42,534 nucleotides of DNA from Actinomycetes bacterium (GCA_021803325.1 JAJZLP010000144.1:1-42534); one strand, 5' to 3'; counted from the first letter of the stretch, positions 7,689 to 16,592 are shown. The notes: generated by a model not told the origin, from the sequence alone. Made by a program: numbers and translations.

Positions 7689-8957
7689 ATGAGAGTTAGA
7701 GGGTATCGCCTGCGCTTCGCGGGCATCGTCGCCATCGGGGCGCTCACCCTGACAGCGTGCAGTTCAAGCTCGTCATCCACCGCCCAGACCACATCGGGCA
7801 GCTCGTCGTCGTCGTCGTCGAGTGCCAGCGCGCTGGGCACCAAGACGGCCAGTGGCACGCCGATCCAGCTCGGGTTCATCAACGAGAACGCCGGTTCGAT
7901 CATCACGTTCCCCGAGGCGACCGCGGCTGCACAGGCCGCTGCCGACTACATCAACAACAACCTCGGCGGCGTCGACGGCCATCCGATCCACCTGGACAGC
8001 TGTGTCACCGATGGGACCCCGTCGTCGTCGGAGTCCTGCGCGCAGCAGATGGTCGCCGACCACGTCGTCGGGGTCTTCGGCGGTGTCGACCTGAACATGG
8101 ACGCGTGGTACTCGACGTTGAACTCGGCGAACATCCCTGTCGTCGGGGGTGTGCCGCTGGCGCCGGCAGACTACGTCGCCAAAAACGCCTACAACTACTT
8201 CGGTGGGGACGTGACCGCCACGGCGAGCACCGGCCTCTATGTCCACGAGTTCATGCCGAAGGTGAAGACCGTGTCGATCCTCACCACCAGCACCAACGCC
8301 GCCGCGTCGACCATCGCCATGATCAAGAACCCGTTGCAGCACTGGGGCGTGTCGGTCAAGGTTGTGACCGCCTCGGCGACGCAGAACGACTGGACCGCCC
8401 CGTACATCAGTGCTGAGAGCTCGCAGGTCATCATCCTGCTGCCGACGGACCAGAACTGCATCAGCACCGCTCAGGCGCAGGCGTCGCAGCACAGCCACGT
8501 GCCCGTCGTCACCGTCTCGACGTGCTTCAACTCGTCGGTGCTGAAGGCGACGAACGGCGAGATGAACGGATGGATCGAGTCGAGCCAGACGATGGAGAAC
8601 CCGCAGGGGACGTCGGCCGACGCCAAGATCTTCCAGGCCGTCATGGCGAAGTACGCGCCGACGAGCATCCTGAACGGGTTCGCGCCGGTGACCTTCGAGA
8701 ACATCATGACCACGTACCAATCGGTCCTGAAGCCGCTGGGGTTCGCCAACATCACGCCGACGAACATCGAGAAGCAGATGACCAGCCCCGCCGGAGGGAA
8801 GATCTTCCTCGGGACGACCTACAAGTGCCCCGGTCCTGCGCCGTACCCGGCGATCTGCAACACGCAGGCACGCTTCTACAAGATCGAGGGGAACAACGTG
8901 ACGTCCCCGACCCCGGTGGTCAACGTCCAGCCCGCGTTCAGCCTGTTCAACTCGTGA
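7689..8957 (+). CDS. Branched-chain-type solute-binding lipoprotein (LivK family)
   Basis: This 422-residue exported lipoprotein begins MRVRGYRLRFAGIVAIGALT followed by the lipobox LTAC with Cys24, so it should be anchored outside the membrane. A Ser/Thr-rich linker (about residues 25-50, encoded partly by six TCG repeats at 7803-7820) precedes the periplasmic-binding-protein type I fold: PIQLGFINENAG, AAQAAADYINNNLGGVDG, HPIHLDSCVTDG. Start ATG 7689 has GAGGAGAAG in front. The ligand cannot be read from sequence; the setting suggests a carboxylate or CoA-pathway precursor rather than an amino acid. Confidence 0.85.
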   Translation: MRVRGYRLRFAGIVAIGALTLTACSSSSSSTAQTTSGSSSSSSSSASALGTKTASGTPIQLGFINENAGSIITFPEATAAAQAAADYINNNLGGVDGHPIHLDSCVTDGTPSSSESCAQQMVADHVVGVFGGVDLNMDAWYSTLNSANIPVVGGVPLAPADYVAKNAYNYFGGDVTATASTGLYVHEFMPKVKTVSILTTSTNAAASTIAMIKNPLQHWGVSVKVVTASATQNDWTAPYISAESSQVIILLPTDQNCISTAQAQASQHSHVPVVTVSTCFNSSVLKATNGEMNGWIESSQTMENPQGTSADAKIFQAVMAKYAPTSILNGFAPVTFENIMTTYQSVLKPLGFANITPTNIEKQMTSPAGGKIFLGTTYKCPGPAPYPAICNTQARFYKIEGNNVTSPTPVVNVQPAFSLFNS

Positions 8958-9070
8958 GATCGCGGCTCGCCGAGGAGGGGCCTGCAGCGCACGGCCAGCA
9001 CCGCGAGGATGCGGTGACCGAGCCACGCGCATGCCGGGTCCCCCGAGGTGCGCCGAGCTTCCGGTAGCGG

Positions 9071-9111
9071 CCGGCGGGGTGGGGGTGCTGTTCGCGCCCC
9101 CACCCCGCCGG
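9071..9111 (+). terminator. Strong GC-rich hairpin after the importer operon
   Basis: A perfect 15-bp stem, 9071-9085 (CCGGCGGGGTGGGGG) with 9097-9111, closes an 11-base loop. It lies between the solute-binding gene and the CoA-transferase gene. There is no T-tract, which is usual for actinobacterial terminators. It should separate the two operons. Confidence 0.65.
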
Positions 9112-9173
9112 GACGTCGGGCCCCGATCGGCCGGACCGGAGCGCCTTGGGGCGGAAACGGAGAATCAGATGCG

Positions 9174-11705
9174 ATGGACCTGCTCAACGGTTACCGGGTC
9201 GTCGACCTGACCGACGGACGGGGCCTGCTGGCTGGTCGCCTGCTGGCCGACCTCGGTGCGGAGGTTGTCCAGGTCGAGCCGCCCGGTGGCTCCTCCGCCC
9301 GGTCGGTGGGGCCCTTCGTCGGCGAGGGCGAGGCAGCCACGTCGCTGTACTGGGAGGCCTTCGCCTCCAACAAGCGGTCCGTCGTGCTCGACGCCGACGA
9401 CCCGGCTGACCGGGCCACCTTGGTCGCCCTGCTGGCGACGGCCGACTTCGTCTTCGAGTCGGCACCGCCCGGATGGACCGCGGCGCGTGGCCTCGACCAC
9501 GACACGGTCGCCGCCGCCAATCCTGGGGTCGTCTATGTGAGCATCACCCCCTTCGGGAGCGACGGGCCCAAGGCGGACTGGCTCGACAGCGACCTGGTGT
9601 GCTGGGCTGCCGGTGGGGCGCTCTACTTCAACCGAGACGGGGACCGGCCGCCGGTGCGCATCTCGGTGCCCCAGTCCTACCTGCATGCTGCAGCCGATGC
9701 CGCCGTTGCTGCCCTGGTGGCGCACCACGCACGGGTGCGCGACGGCCTTGGCCAGCACGTCGATGTGTCGGTGCAGCAGTCGGTGGCCCAGGCCACCTTG
9801 TCGGCCACCCTGTCGGCCGCGGTAGCGGACCGCTCCACCTACCCGGACCCCGGCACCACCGAGGCGCGCCTGGCAGGTCAGCGCATCGACCTGAGCGGCT
9901 CGGGCTCGGCCAGCCGCCGGACCAAGTGGCCCGTACAGGACGGCTACGTGGAGCTCCACCTCTCCATGGGGCCGGCGGCCGGTCGCTTCACCAACAACCT
10001 CATGCGCTGGCTCGGGGAGGAGGAGGCGGTCGACCCCGACCTGGCCGCCCTCGATTGGGCGGACGTCCCCCGCCTGTACGACGCCGGCGAGCTGACCATC
10101 GGGGACCTGGAGCGGGCACGTCACCAGGTCGCCGAATACCTGTGCCGGCAGACCACGTCGGCGCTGATGGACGAAGCAATGGCCCGCAAGATCCTGCTCG
10201 CCCCCATCAGCACCACCGCCGACCTGGTGGCCAGCCCCCACCTCGCTGACCGCTCGTTCTTCGCCCAGGTGCAGCGGGCCGACGCCGGCACGTGGACCCT
10301 CCCCGGCCCGGTCGCCCGCTTCGACGGGGTCGATGACGTTGCCCGTCGCCGGGCCCCGCTACCAGGCGAGGACCAGGCCCTGGTCGACGGCGTGCGGGCC
10401 CACGACTGGTCCGGTGCCGCACGCCCGGGGCGGTCCACCCGGCCCGATCCGGCTGCTGACGGCGCTGTGCCGGCGCCGACCGCCCGGCCCGCCCTCGACG
10501 GGCTGAAGGTGGCGGACCTGTCGTGGGTGGTGGCCGGGCCCATGATCGGCCGGGTGCTGGCCGACTACGGCGCCACGGTCGTCCGGGTGGAGTCGAGCTG
10601 GCGCATCGAGACCAACCGCCTGGTGGGGCCCTTCCGCAACGGCGAGCAGGACCCAGAGCATTCGGCCAGCTATGGCAACTGCAACGCGGGCAAGCTGGGT
10701 GTCACCCTCGACCTCGGCACCGCGCGCGGGCGCGACGTGGTGCGCGACCTGGTGGCGTGGGCCGACGTGGTGCTCGAGTCGTTCTCGCCCGGGGTGATGG
10801 CCAAGTGGGGGCTGGGCTTCGACGAGCTGCAGCGGATCAATCCCGCCGTCATCCTGCTGTCGACGTCGCTGATGGGCCAGACCGGCAGGTGGGCCACCTT
10901 CGCTGGTTTCGGCAACATCGGCGCAGCGGTGTCCGGCTTCCAGCACATCGTGGGCTGGCCCGACCGGCCCCCGCTCGGGCCGTTCGGTCCGTACACCGAC
11001 TACGTCGGGCCCCGCTTCTCCCTGGTCGCGCTGCTGGCAGCGCTCGACCGGCGCCGACGGACCGGCGTCGGCTGCGCCATCGACGTGGCCCAGGCCGAGG
11101 CGGCCATCCACTTCCTCGGACCGCAGGTCGCCGAGGTGGTCGCCACCGGTGTGGCGGCGACCAGACAGGGGAACGCGGATCGCCAGTTCGCCCCGCACGG
11201 TGTCTACACGTGCCGTCCCGCCGAGCGGGGACGCAGCCGCTGGGTGGCCGTCGCCGTCTGCTCGGACGACCAGTGGCGGGCGCTGGCCGGGGTCGTCGGA
11301 GGCCCGGAGCTTGCCGGCGATCCGTCCTTCGCCGATGCCGCGGCGCGCCTGGAGCGGGCCGGAGAGATCGACGAGCGCATCGGGGCCTGGGCAGCCGCCC
11401 ACCTCGCCCCCGACGTGGCCGCTCAGCTGCAGGCGGCCGGGGTGCCGGCTCACGTGGCCATGTCCAGTCTGGACATGCTTGACGACCCCCAGCTGGCACA
11501 CCGTGGCCACTTCGTGGAGCTCGACCACCCGCTCTTCGGGCGCACCACGGTCGAGGGGTCCCGCTTCGCCCTGTCCCGGACGCCGGCCGCCGTGCGCCGG
11601 GCCGCGCCCACCTTGGGTCAGGACAACGAGACCGTGCTCTGCGACCTGCTCGGCTACAGCGCTGAGCGGTACCGATCCCTGCTCGACGGGGGGATCCTGC
11701 GATGA
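9174..11705 (+). CDS. Double-domain family III (CaiB/BaiF) CoA-transferase
   Basis: This 843-residue protein contains two consecutive CaiB/BaiF domains. Domain 1 starts LNGYRVVDLTDGRGLLAGRL, and domain 2 near residue 440 starts LDGLKVADLSWVVAGPMIG. Single-domain relatives are about 400 residues. At the position of the nucleophilic Asp in formyl-CoA transferase, domain 1 has Gln202 (DVSVQQS) while domain 2 has Glu642 (DVAQAEA). Domain 2 is therefore the likely active half and domain 1 may be structural. Start ATG 9174 has GGAG at 9159-9162; an upstream extension overlaps the hairpin and is rejected. The enzyme would move CoA onto a free acid entering the hydratase/aldolase genes just downstream. 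Confidence 0.85.
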   Translation: MDLLNGYRVVDLTDGRGLLAGRLLADLGAEVVQVEPPGGSSARSVGPFVGEGEAATSLYWEAFASNKRSVVLDADDPADRATLVALLATADFVFESAPPGWTAARGLDHDTVAAANPGVVYVSITPFGSDGPKADWLDSDLVCWAAGGALYFNRDGDRPPVRISVPQSYLHAAADAAVAALVAHHARVRDGLGQHVDVSVQQSVAQATLSATLSAAVADRSTYPDPGTTEARLAGQRIDLSGSGSASRRTKWPVQDGYVELHLSMGPAAGRFTNNLMRWLGEEEAVDPDLAALDWADVPRLYDAGELTIGDLERARHQVAEYLCRQTTSALMDEAMARKILLAPISTTADLVASPHLADRSFFAQVQRADAGTWTLPGPVARFDGVDDVARRRAPLPGEDQALVDGVRAHDWSGAARPGRSTRPDPAADGAVPAPTARPALDGLKVADLSWVVAGPMIGRVLADYGATVVRVESSWRIETNRLVGPFRNGEQDPEHSASYGNCNAGKLGVTLDLGTARGRDVVRDLVAWADVVLESFSPGVMAKWGLGFDELQRINPAVILLSTSLMGQTGRWATFAGFGNIGAAVSGFQHIVGWPDRPPLGPFGPYTDYVGPRFSLVALLAALDRRRRTGVGCAIDVAQAEAAIHFLGPQVAEVVATGVAATRQGNADRQFAPHGVYTCRPAERGRSRWVAVAVCSDDQWRALAGVVGGPELAGDPSFADAAARLERAGEIDERIGAWAAAHLAPDVAAQLQAAGVPAHVAMSSLDMLDDPQLAHRGHFVELDHPLFGRTTVEGSRFALSRTPAAVRRAAPTLGQDNETVLCDLLGYSAERYRSLLDGGILR

Positions 11706-11766
11706 CACCGGGCCGATTGTGACACGAGCCGCCGGTCTGGCATGACGAGGAAGAGGGTAGGCGCTG

Positions 11767-12351
11767 ATGGCACCCACCGAGGAGTGGATGGAGGCCTGGC
11801 AGCCGATGATCGACGCCGTCGGGCGCGACTTCGGCGGCCAGGTGCTGGTCGGGGCCGACCGGGTCGAGCCGGGGACCATCCGGCGGTTCCTGGAGCCGCT
11901 GGAGCTCTGGTCGCCCATCCACGAGGACGACGAGGCGGCCAGGGAGGCCGGCTACCGGGGCGTGGTGGCCCCGGTGAGCAGCCTGCTCTCCTACCAGCTT
12001 CCGGCCATGTGGGCGTCGGGCGACCCGGGGGTCTTCGTCGACGCCGATCGCAACGCGCAGCCGGCCCGTTCGCCGGTCAGGCCGCTGGTCCCCGATCTGG
12101 CCCCGCCCACCACCGGCTACTTCGCCACCGACATCGAGCTCGAGCTCCTCGGTGACCTGTGCGTGGGCGACCGGCTCACCCGGCGGGGCAACGTGCTGCT
12201 CTCGTGCGAGCCCAAGCGCACCGCCGTCGGGCTGGGGGCCTTCACGACGTGGGAGTCCGCCTATTACACCACCGACGAGGCCCTGATCGCCCGGATCCGT
12301 ACCGGCCTGTACTTCTACAACCCGCACACCGAGGACGACGAGCATGCCTGA
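11767..12351 (+). CDS. MaoC-like hydratase subunit (FAS1-type N-terminal hot-dog)
   Basis: This 194-residue hot-dog protein has the FAS1-like dehydratase-N pattern: EPGTIRRFLEPLELWSPIH, then EAAREAGYRGVVAPVSSL. Such subunits pair with a second MaoC subunit (as in ChsH1-ChsH2 or HadAB) to hydrate enoyl-CoA. The following gene overlaps by 8 bases and encodes the partner. A ribosome site GAGGAAGAGGG lies 10 bases before ATG 11767. In the pair the catalytic Asp/His are expected in the partner, where they are seen. Confidence 0.75.
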   Translation: MAPTEEWMEAWQPMIDAVGRDFGGQVLVGADRVEPGTIRRFLEPLELWSPIHEDDEAAREAGYRGVVAPVSSLLSYQLPAMWASGDPGVFVDADRNAQPARSPVRPLVPDLAPPTTGYFATDIELELLGDLCVGDRLTRRGNVLLSCEPKRTAVGLGAFTTWESAYYTTDEALIARIRTGLYFYNPHTEDDEHA

Positions 12352-12826
12352 GCAGCAACTGCCAGCAGCCGGTCCCACTCCGGCGCCGCCGCAGCGCCAC
12401 TTCGAGGACGTGACCGACGGCCAGGAGCTGTCGCCGGTCCGGTTCCCTCTGAGCGTCTACCGGCTGGTGGTGGCGGCGGGGGCCAACCGCGACTTCAACT
12501 CGATCCACCACAATTCGGAGGTCGCCAGGGCGTCGGGTGCGCCCGACATGTACGCCAGCACCACCTTCCTGCTCGGCATGTGGGAACGCTCCCTGCGCCA
12601 GTTCATCGGCGCGGCCGGCCGGATCCGGGCCATCACGGGGTTCCGCATGCGGTCGTTCAACGTAGCCGGCCAGACTGTGGTGGTGCACGGGCGAGTCACC
12701 GGGCGCCGCCGCCAGGGCGGCACCGGCCTGGTCGACATCGAGATGTGGTCCGACAACGGCCAGGGCGTGTCCGTCGGGCCTGGGACGGCCACGATCAGCC
12801 TGCCCTGCCGGGAAGGTGCGACATGA
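12344..12826 (+). CDS. MaoC-like hydratase subunit with Asp/His dyad
   Basis: This 160-residue hot-dog protein contains ANRDFNSIHHNSEVARASGA, which matches the MaoC hydratase motif with the catalytic Asp and His (D-F-N-S-I-H). The C-terminal strands read FRMRSFNVAGQTVVVHGRVTG. It overlaps the preceding FAS1-type subunit and the next gene (ATGA), so the three are translationally coupled. The expected role is hydration of an alpha,beta-unsaturated acyl-CoA, giving the beta-hydroxyacyl-CoA for the aldolase downstream. Confidence 0.75.
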   Translation: MPEQQLPAAGPTPAPPQRHFEDVTDGQELSPVRFPLSVYRLVVAAGANRDFNSIHHNSEVARASGAPDMYASTTFLLGMWERSLRQFIGAAGRIRAITGFRMRSFNVAGQTVVVHGRVTGRRRQGGTGLVDIEMWSDNGQGVSVGPGTATISLPCREGAT

Positions 12827-13983
12827 CCCGAGGCTCGATCGCCATCGCCGGGCTGGGCATGACCGAGATGGGGAAGGTGTACGGGCGTACGGCGACCGAC
12901 TTCGCCGCCGAGGCCATCGCCCTGGCCCTTGACGACGCCGGGTTGGCCATGCACGAGGTGGACGGCTTGCTCGTGCACGGCAACCTGTCACCGGAGATGA
13001 ACGCCAACCTGCAGCTGGTCCTGGGGTTCCGCGACCTGTCGGTGCTGAGCACGATGAGCGCCTTCGGGTCGACCTCGGCCACCCTCATGCAGTACGCCGA
13101 GCACGTCATCGGATCGGCGCAGGCCGAAGTGGTGGTGATGGTCTACGCCGACGCGCCGCTGCAGCAGGGCGGTTCCGCCGGTGCCGCCTATGCCGCCGAA
13201 CGCCGGGTCACCGGCATGGACAGCCTCGACCACGCCTACGGCTTCTACGGCGCCAACATCGGCTACGCCATGGCCGCCCGCCGGCACATGGAGCTGTACG
13301 GCACGACGAGCGAACAGCTGGGGGCAGTGGCGGTGGCACAGCGGCAGTGGGCCATGCGCAACCAGCGGGCCCAGATGCGAACGCCCATGACCATCGCGGA
13401 CCACCAGGCGTCGCGCTGGGTTGCCGAGCCGCTCCACCTGCTGGACTGCTGCCTGGTGTCGAACGGGGCGGTGGCGGTGGTGGTGACCTCGGCTGTCCGG
13501 GCCCGCAGCCTGCGCCAGCCGCCGGTGTACGTGCTCGGCACCGGCCAGGCTGCTCCGGGTGACAGCCGCCGCACCGACCGAGAGCCCGGTATCCACACCG
13601 GGGCTGCCGCCTCGGGGAAGCGGGCCTTCGCTGCCGCCGGGGTCGGCCCAGGCGACTTCGACCTGCTGGAGCTCTACGACTGCTACACGTACACCGTGCT
13701 CGTCACCATCGAGGACTACGGGTTCTGTGCGAAGGGGGAGGGAGGCGCTTTCGTCGAGGACGGCAGGCTCGGTCCAGGCGGCAGCCTGCCGACCAACACC
13801 GGCGGTGGCCAGCTGTCGGCCTACTACATGTGGGGCTTCACTCCGCTCTCCGAGGCGATCGTGCAGGCCCGCGGGCAGGCGGGTGAGCGCCAAGTGGACC
13901 CGCACGAGCTCGTCCTGGTGAGCGGCAACGGCGGATTCCTCAACTACCACGGGACGATCGTGCTCTCCCGGCGTGAGCCATGA
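12823..13983 (+). CDS. Thiolase-fold Ltp2-like acyl-CoA aldolase
   Basis: This 386-residue protein has the SCP2-thiolase fold: SIAIAGLGMTEMGKVYGRTA, ending in ELVLVSGNGGFLNYHGTIVL. The nucleophilic Cys region of true thiolases is STMSAFGSTSA (around residues 79-86) and has no Cys, so thiolysis is unlikely. Ltp2-type proteins also lack it and catalyse retro-aldol cleavage with a DUF35 partner. Tyr285 and Tyr288 in ELYDCYTYT and tyrosines in LSAYYMWG are candidate acid/base residues by analogy. ATG 12823 overlaps the hydratase stop. The order hydratase pair, Ltp2-like, DUF35 parallels the sterol side-chain ChsH1-ChsH2-Ltp2 system. Confidence 0.8.
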   Translation: MTRGSIAIAGLGMTEMGKVYGRTATDFAAEAIALALDDAGLAMHEVDGLLVHGNLSPEMNANLQLVLGFRDLSVLSTMSAFGSTSATLMQYAEHVIGSAQAEVVVMVYADAPLQQGGSAGAAYAAERRVTGMDSLDHAYGFYGANIGYAMAARRHMELYGTTSEQLGAVAVAQRQWAMRNQRAQMRTPMTIADHQASRWVAEPLHLLDCCLVSNGAVAVVVTSAVRARSLRQPPVYVLGTGQAAPGDSRRTDREPGIHTGAAASGKRAFAAAGVGPGDFDLLELYDCYTYTVLVTIEDYGFCAKGEGGAFVEDGRLGPGGSLPTNTGGGQLSAYYMWGFTPLSEAIVQARGQAGERQVDPHELVLVSGNGGFLNYHGTIVLSRREP

Positions 13984-14054
13984 CCGCCTTTGGCGACACC
14001 GAGCGGCAGCCGGCCGGGACGGACGACGGGCAGACGGCGCAGGTCCCCACATGA
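13980..14054 (+). CDS. 24-codon mini-ORF coupling aldolase and DUF35 genes
   Basis: ATG 13980 overlaps the aldolase stop and the TGA at 14052-14054 overlaps the DUF35 ATG, both as ATGA. The product would begin MTAFGDTERQPAG and has no recognisable fold. The double overlap suggests it lets ribosomes pass from one gene to the next. It may be expressed only as a coupler. Confidence 0.35.
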   Translation: MTAFGDTERQPAGTDDGQTAQVPT

Positions 14055-14464
14055 CCGACGGGTACGGCAAGCCCCTTCCGGTGCCCGACGAGGGCAGCCG
14101 CCCATTCTTCGACGGCGCGGCCGCCGGGCGGCTGATGCTGCAGCGCTGCGTGCCGTGTGGGCAGTGGATGTGGCCGGTAGCTCCCCGCTGCATCGCCTGC
14201 ATGAGCGGCGACATCGAGTGGGCGCCTTCGGCGGGGCTCGGCACGCTCTATTCGTTCTCCCTGGTCCACCAGGTGTACCACCCCGGGTTCGCCGAAGAGG
14301 TTCCCTACAACGTGGCCTTCGTCGACCTTGACGAGGGGGTGCGGGTCACCACGAACGTGGTGGGCGTCGCCCATCAGGACCTGCGTGTGGGCCTCCGCCT
14401 GCAGGCCGTCTTTGAGCCCATCGCCGAAGGGATCTTCCTGCCCAGGTTCCGTTCGGTCGCGTGA
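14051..14464 (+). CDS. DUF35 OB-fold zinc protein, aldolase partner
   Basis: This 137-residue protein has the DUF35 layout: a short N-terminal helix (GSRPFFDGAAAGRLMLQRC), a zinc ribbon with Cys33-x2-Cys36 and Cys47-x2-Cys50, and an OB-fold (LGTLYSFSLVHQVYHPGF, then VAFVDLDEGVRVTTNVVG). DUF35 proteins bind and activate thiolase-fold aldolases such as Ltp2. The start is ATG 14051, since the frame upstream runs back into the aldolase gene. It closes the hydratase/aldolase operon. Confidence 0.85.
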   Translation: MTDGYGKPLPVPDEGSRPFFDGAAAGRLMLQRCVPCGQWMWPVAPRCIACMSGDIEWAPSAGLGTLYSFSLVHQVYHPGFAEEVPYNVAFVDLDEGVRVTTNVVGVAHQDLRVGLRLQAVFEPIAEGIFLPRFRSVA

Positions 14465-14861
14465 TCGCCGACGCGCCACGGCGCACATCCCTGGTGTGGA
14501 GTGACGTCGGCGTGGGCACTGTGATCCATGTCGGCGACGAGGTGGTCGCGCTCACCGACTAGGAGCAGGCGCACCGCGGCGACCCGATGGAGGACTGGGC
14601 CTCCGCTCTCTGGCGGGGGTCGACGCGCTGGCGCCGAAGGAGAAGCCGTTGGAGTCCTGCGAGCGCGCCACCGGCCTGCGGGTCGACGAGGACCGGATCT
14701 GCTGCCACTCGGTCTTCATCGACGCCGAGCACGAGGGCACGTCGTTCCCGCTGCTCGGCGAGCTCGGCCTGGACCACGGCCGCGCCGTGACCTTCGTGCG
14801 CCTGGGGATCGGTGTCCCATCCCCGCGCGTGGACCACGGGCTCCGCTCCATCGGCTACTGA
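14461..14861 (+). pseudogene. Broken LvaA-like phosphotransferase, C-terminal part only
   Basis: Starting at the DUF35 stop, the frame reads RTSLVWSDVGVGTVIHVG then VVALTD, closely matching residues 212-237 of the intact kinase at 2496-3509. It then meets an in-frame TAG at about 14560 in the place of Trp. A one-base loss near 14615 shifts the frame. The rest, in the third frame to 14861, ends GLRSIGY like the intact GLRTIGY. The first 210 residues are absent. It is a duplicated and decayed paralogue, perhaps left by recombination. Confidence 0.85.
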
Positions 14862-14957
14862 CCGCGCCGGGACGAGGGGGACACGTCCTGGAGGTGACCG
14901 CGACCTCACGTCACCGTGGGTCCGGCCAGTGGCGGGTCCGGCAGGCGTCAGCCGCCG

Positions 14958-16460
14958 TCAGCCGCCGAGCATGGCCCGCAGCTCGTGCTTCAGCACCTTG
15001 CCGGTGGCGTTGCGCGGCAGCTCCCCGACGCGCACCCAGCGGCGCGGGACCTTGTAGCCGGCGAGCCGGTCGCGTGCCCACTGCTCGAGCACGTCGTCCG
15101 CAGGTGCCGGCTCGACGAGCACGGCTGTGACCACCTGCCCCCATGTCGGGTCGGGCATCCCGAGCACCGCGACATCCCCGACCTCAGGATGCTCGCAGAG
15201 CGCGGTCTCGACCTCGCGCGGGTACACGTTCTCGCCACCGGTGATGACCATGTCGTTGCGGCGGTCGGTGATGTGGAGGTAGCCGCGTTCGTCGCGGTAC
15301 CCGATGTCGCCGGTGTGCATCCAGCCGCCACGCAGCGCCTCGGCGGTCGCGTCGGGACGGTTCCAGTAGCCGCTCATCAGCGACGGTGCACGGCAGACGA
15401 CCTCGCCCTGGTCGCCTGGTGGGACGGGGCGGTCGGAGTCGTCGACGACGGCGACCTCGAACGACACGGCCTCGGTGCCGGCGGACGAGAGCTTCTGCAC
15501 GTCCTGGAGGTCGTGGTCGACGGGGCGCAAGACGGTCGAGGCTCCGCTCTCGGTCATGCCGTACTGCTGCAGCATGTCGCAGCCGAGCTCATCAAGGGCG
15601 CGTGCCAGCAGCCTCGGGGTGATGGGCGCCCCGCCGTACACGATCTGGCGCAGGTCCCTCGGAGGCATGGACGCCAGCTCGGGGCTGTCGAGCAGCATGC
15701 CGAGCATCGTCGGGACCAGCACAGTGGTGGTGACGTGCTCGTGGGACATCGTTGCCAGGCAGGCCTGCGGCGAGAATTCCGGCACCATGACGACGCGTGC
15801 GCCGACAACGGTGTGGGCGTAGGCCAGGAAGGCCGCGATGTGGAACATCGGTAGGGCGGCCAGGTGCACGTCCGTCGGCCCGACCTTCAGCTCCGCGCAG
15901 TTGACCAGCACTCGGGCGGTGAACGCAGCCCGGTCGATCATCGCCCCCTTGGGTCGCCCGGTCGTCCCGCTGGTGTAGAGGACGAGCACGGTGAGCGCGG
16001 GGTCGGTCGGGTCCGCTGCTCCGTCGGGCACGGCGGCCGCCAACAGGTCTTCGTAGCGCTCCACGGTGCTGGGCGCGCCCAGGCCGAAGGTGTGCACGGT
16101 GCCGTTCTGCGCTGCGAGCGCCGCTGCCCTCGCGTGCTGCGTCCGGCCGCCGATCATCACCGCGGGCGTGCAATCCGACAGGATGAACGATATCTCTGGG
16201 TCAGCGAGCCGGACGTTGATCGGAACCAGGGTGAAGCCCGAACGGAGGCAGGCGGCCTGGACTTCGATGTACTCCGGTTCGTTGGCCGCCAGCAACGCGA
16301 CCCGGTCACCGGGCTGCAGACCCAGCCCGCGGAGCGCTGCCCCGAGCCGGCCCGTTCGGTCGTGGAGCTCGTCAAAGCGGATGTGGCGACCGCTGCCAGC
16401 CACGGCAACCTGCTCGCCGTGGGCTGTCGTCACACCTGCTACAAGGTCGAGGTACCGCAT
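14958..16460 (-). CDS. Acyl-CoA synthetase (AMP-forming, FadD-type) 1
   Basis: This 500-residue ANL-superfamily ligase activates a carboxylic acid through an acyl-AMP. Visible core motifs are YTSGTTGRPKG (P-loop), GMTESG, the hinge region GYLHITDRRNDMVITGGENVYP, and the C-terminal PRNATGKVLKHEL with the catalytic Lys. It is of normal length. It runs leftward from a promoter region shared with a second ligase and holding operator copy 2. Substrate preference cannot be read by eye. Benzoylacetate- or fatty-acid-type ligases are possible. Confidence 0.9.
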   Translation of the reverse strand: MRYLDLVAGVTTAHGEQVAVAGSGRHIRFDELHDRTGRLGAALRGLGLQPGDRVALLAANEPEYIEVQAACLRSGFTLVPINVRLADPEISFILSDCTPAVMIGGRTQHARAAALAAQNGTVHTFGLGAPSTVERYEDLLAAAVPDGAADPTDPALTVLVLYTSGTTGRPKGAMIDRAAFTARVLVNCAELKVGPTDVHLAALPMFHIAAFLAYAHTVVGARVVMVPEFSPQACLATMSHEHVTTTVLVPTMLGMLLDSPELASMPPRDLRQIVYGGAPITPRLLARALDELGCDMLQQYGMTESGASTVLRPVDHDLQDVQKLSSAGTEAVSFEVAVVDDSDRPVPPGDQGEVVCRAPSLMSGYWNRPDATAEALRGGWMHTGDIGYRDERGYLHITDRRNDMVITGGENVYPREVETALCEHPEVGDVAVLGMPDPTWGQVVTAVLVEPAPADDVLEQWARDRLAGYKVPRRWVRVGELPRNATGKVLKHELRAMLGG

Positions 16461-16499
16461 CGTTCCCCTCGGAGGTCGAATCGAGCCGCGAGAGAGCCC

Positions 16500-16516
16500 T
16501 TTACGTTCAGCGTTAG
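16500..16516. promoter_or_regulatory. Operator copy 2, between divergent ligases
   Basis: TTTACGT-TCA-GCGTTAG keeps the core of the recurring palindrome with two mismatches. TTACGT (16501-16506) and TACACT (16524-16529) are 17 bases apart and could be the rightward promoter, the same arrangement as at copy 1. Confidence 0.65.
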
Positions 16517-16592
16517 ATCACACTACACTCACGGGGACGGATGGCGGAAGCCCGTCGCCAACGTCACCGGACCGGCAAGGAAGTGATCCTCG

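Noticed and set aside
12823..13983. Calling this gene a degradative thiolase
   Set aside because: The nucleophilic Cys segment is absent and a DUF35 partner follows, which fits an Ltp2-like aldolase better.
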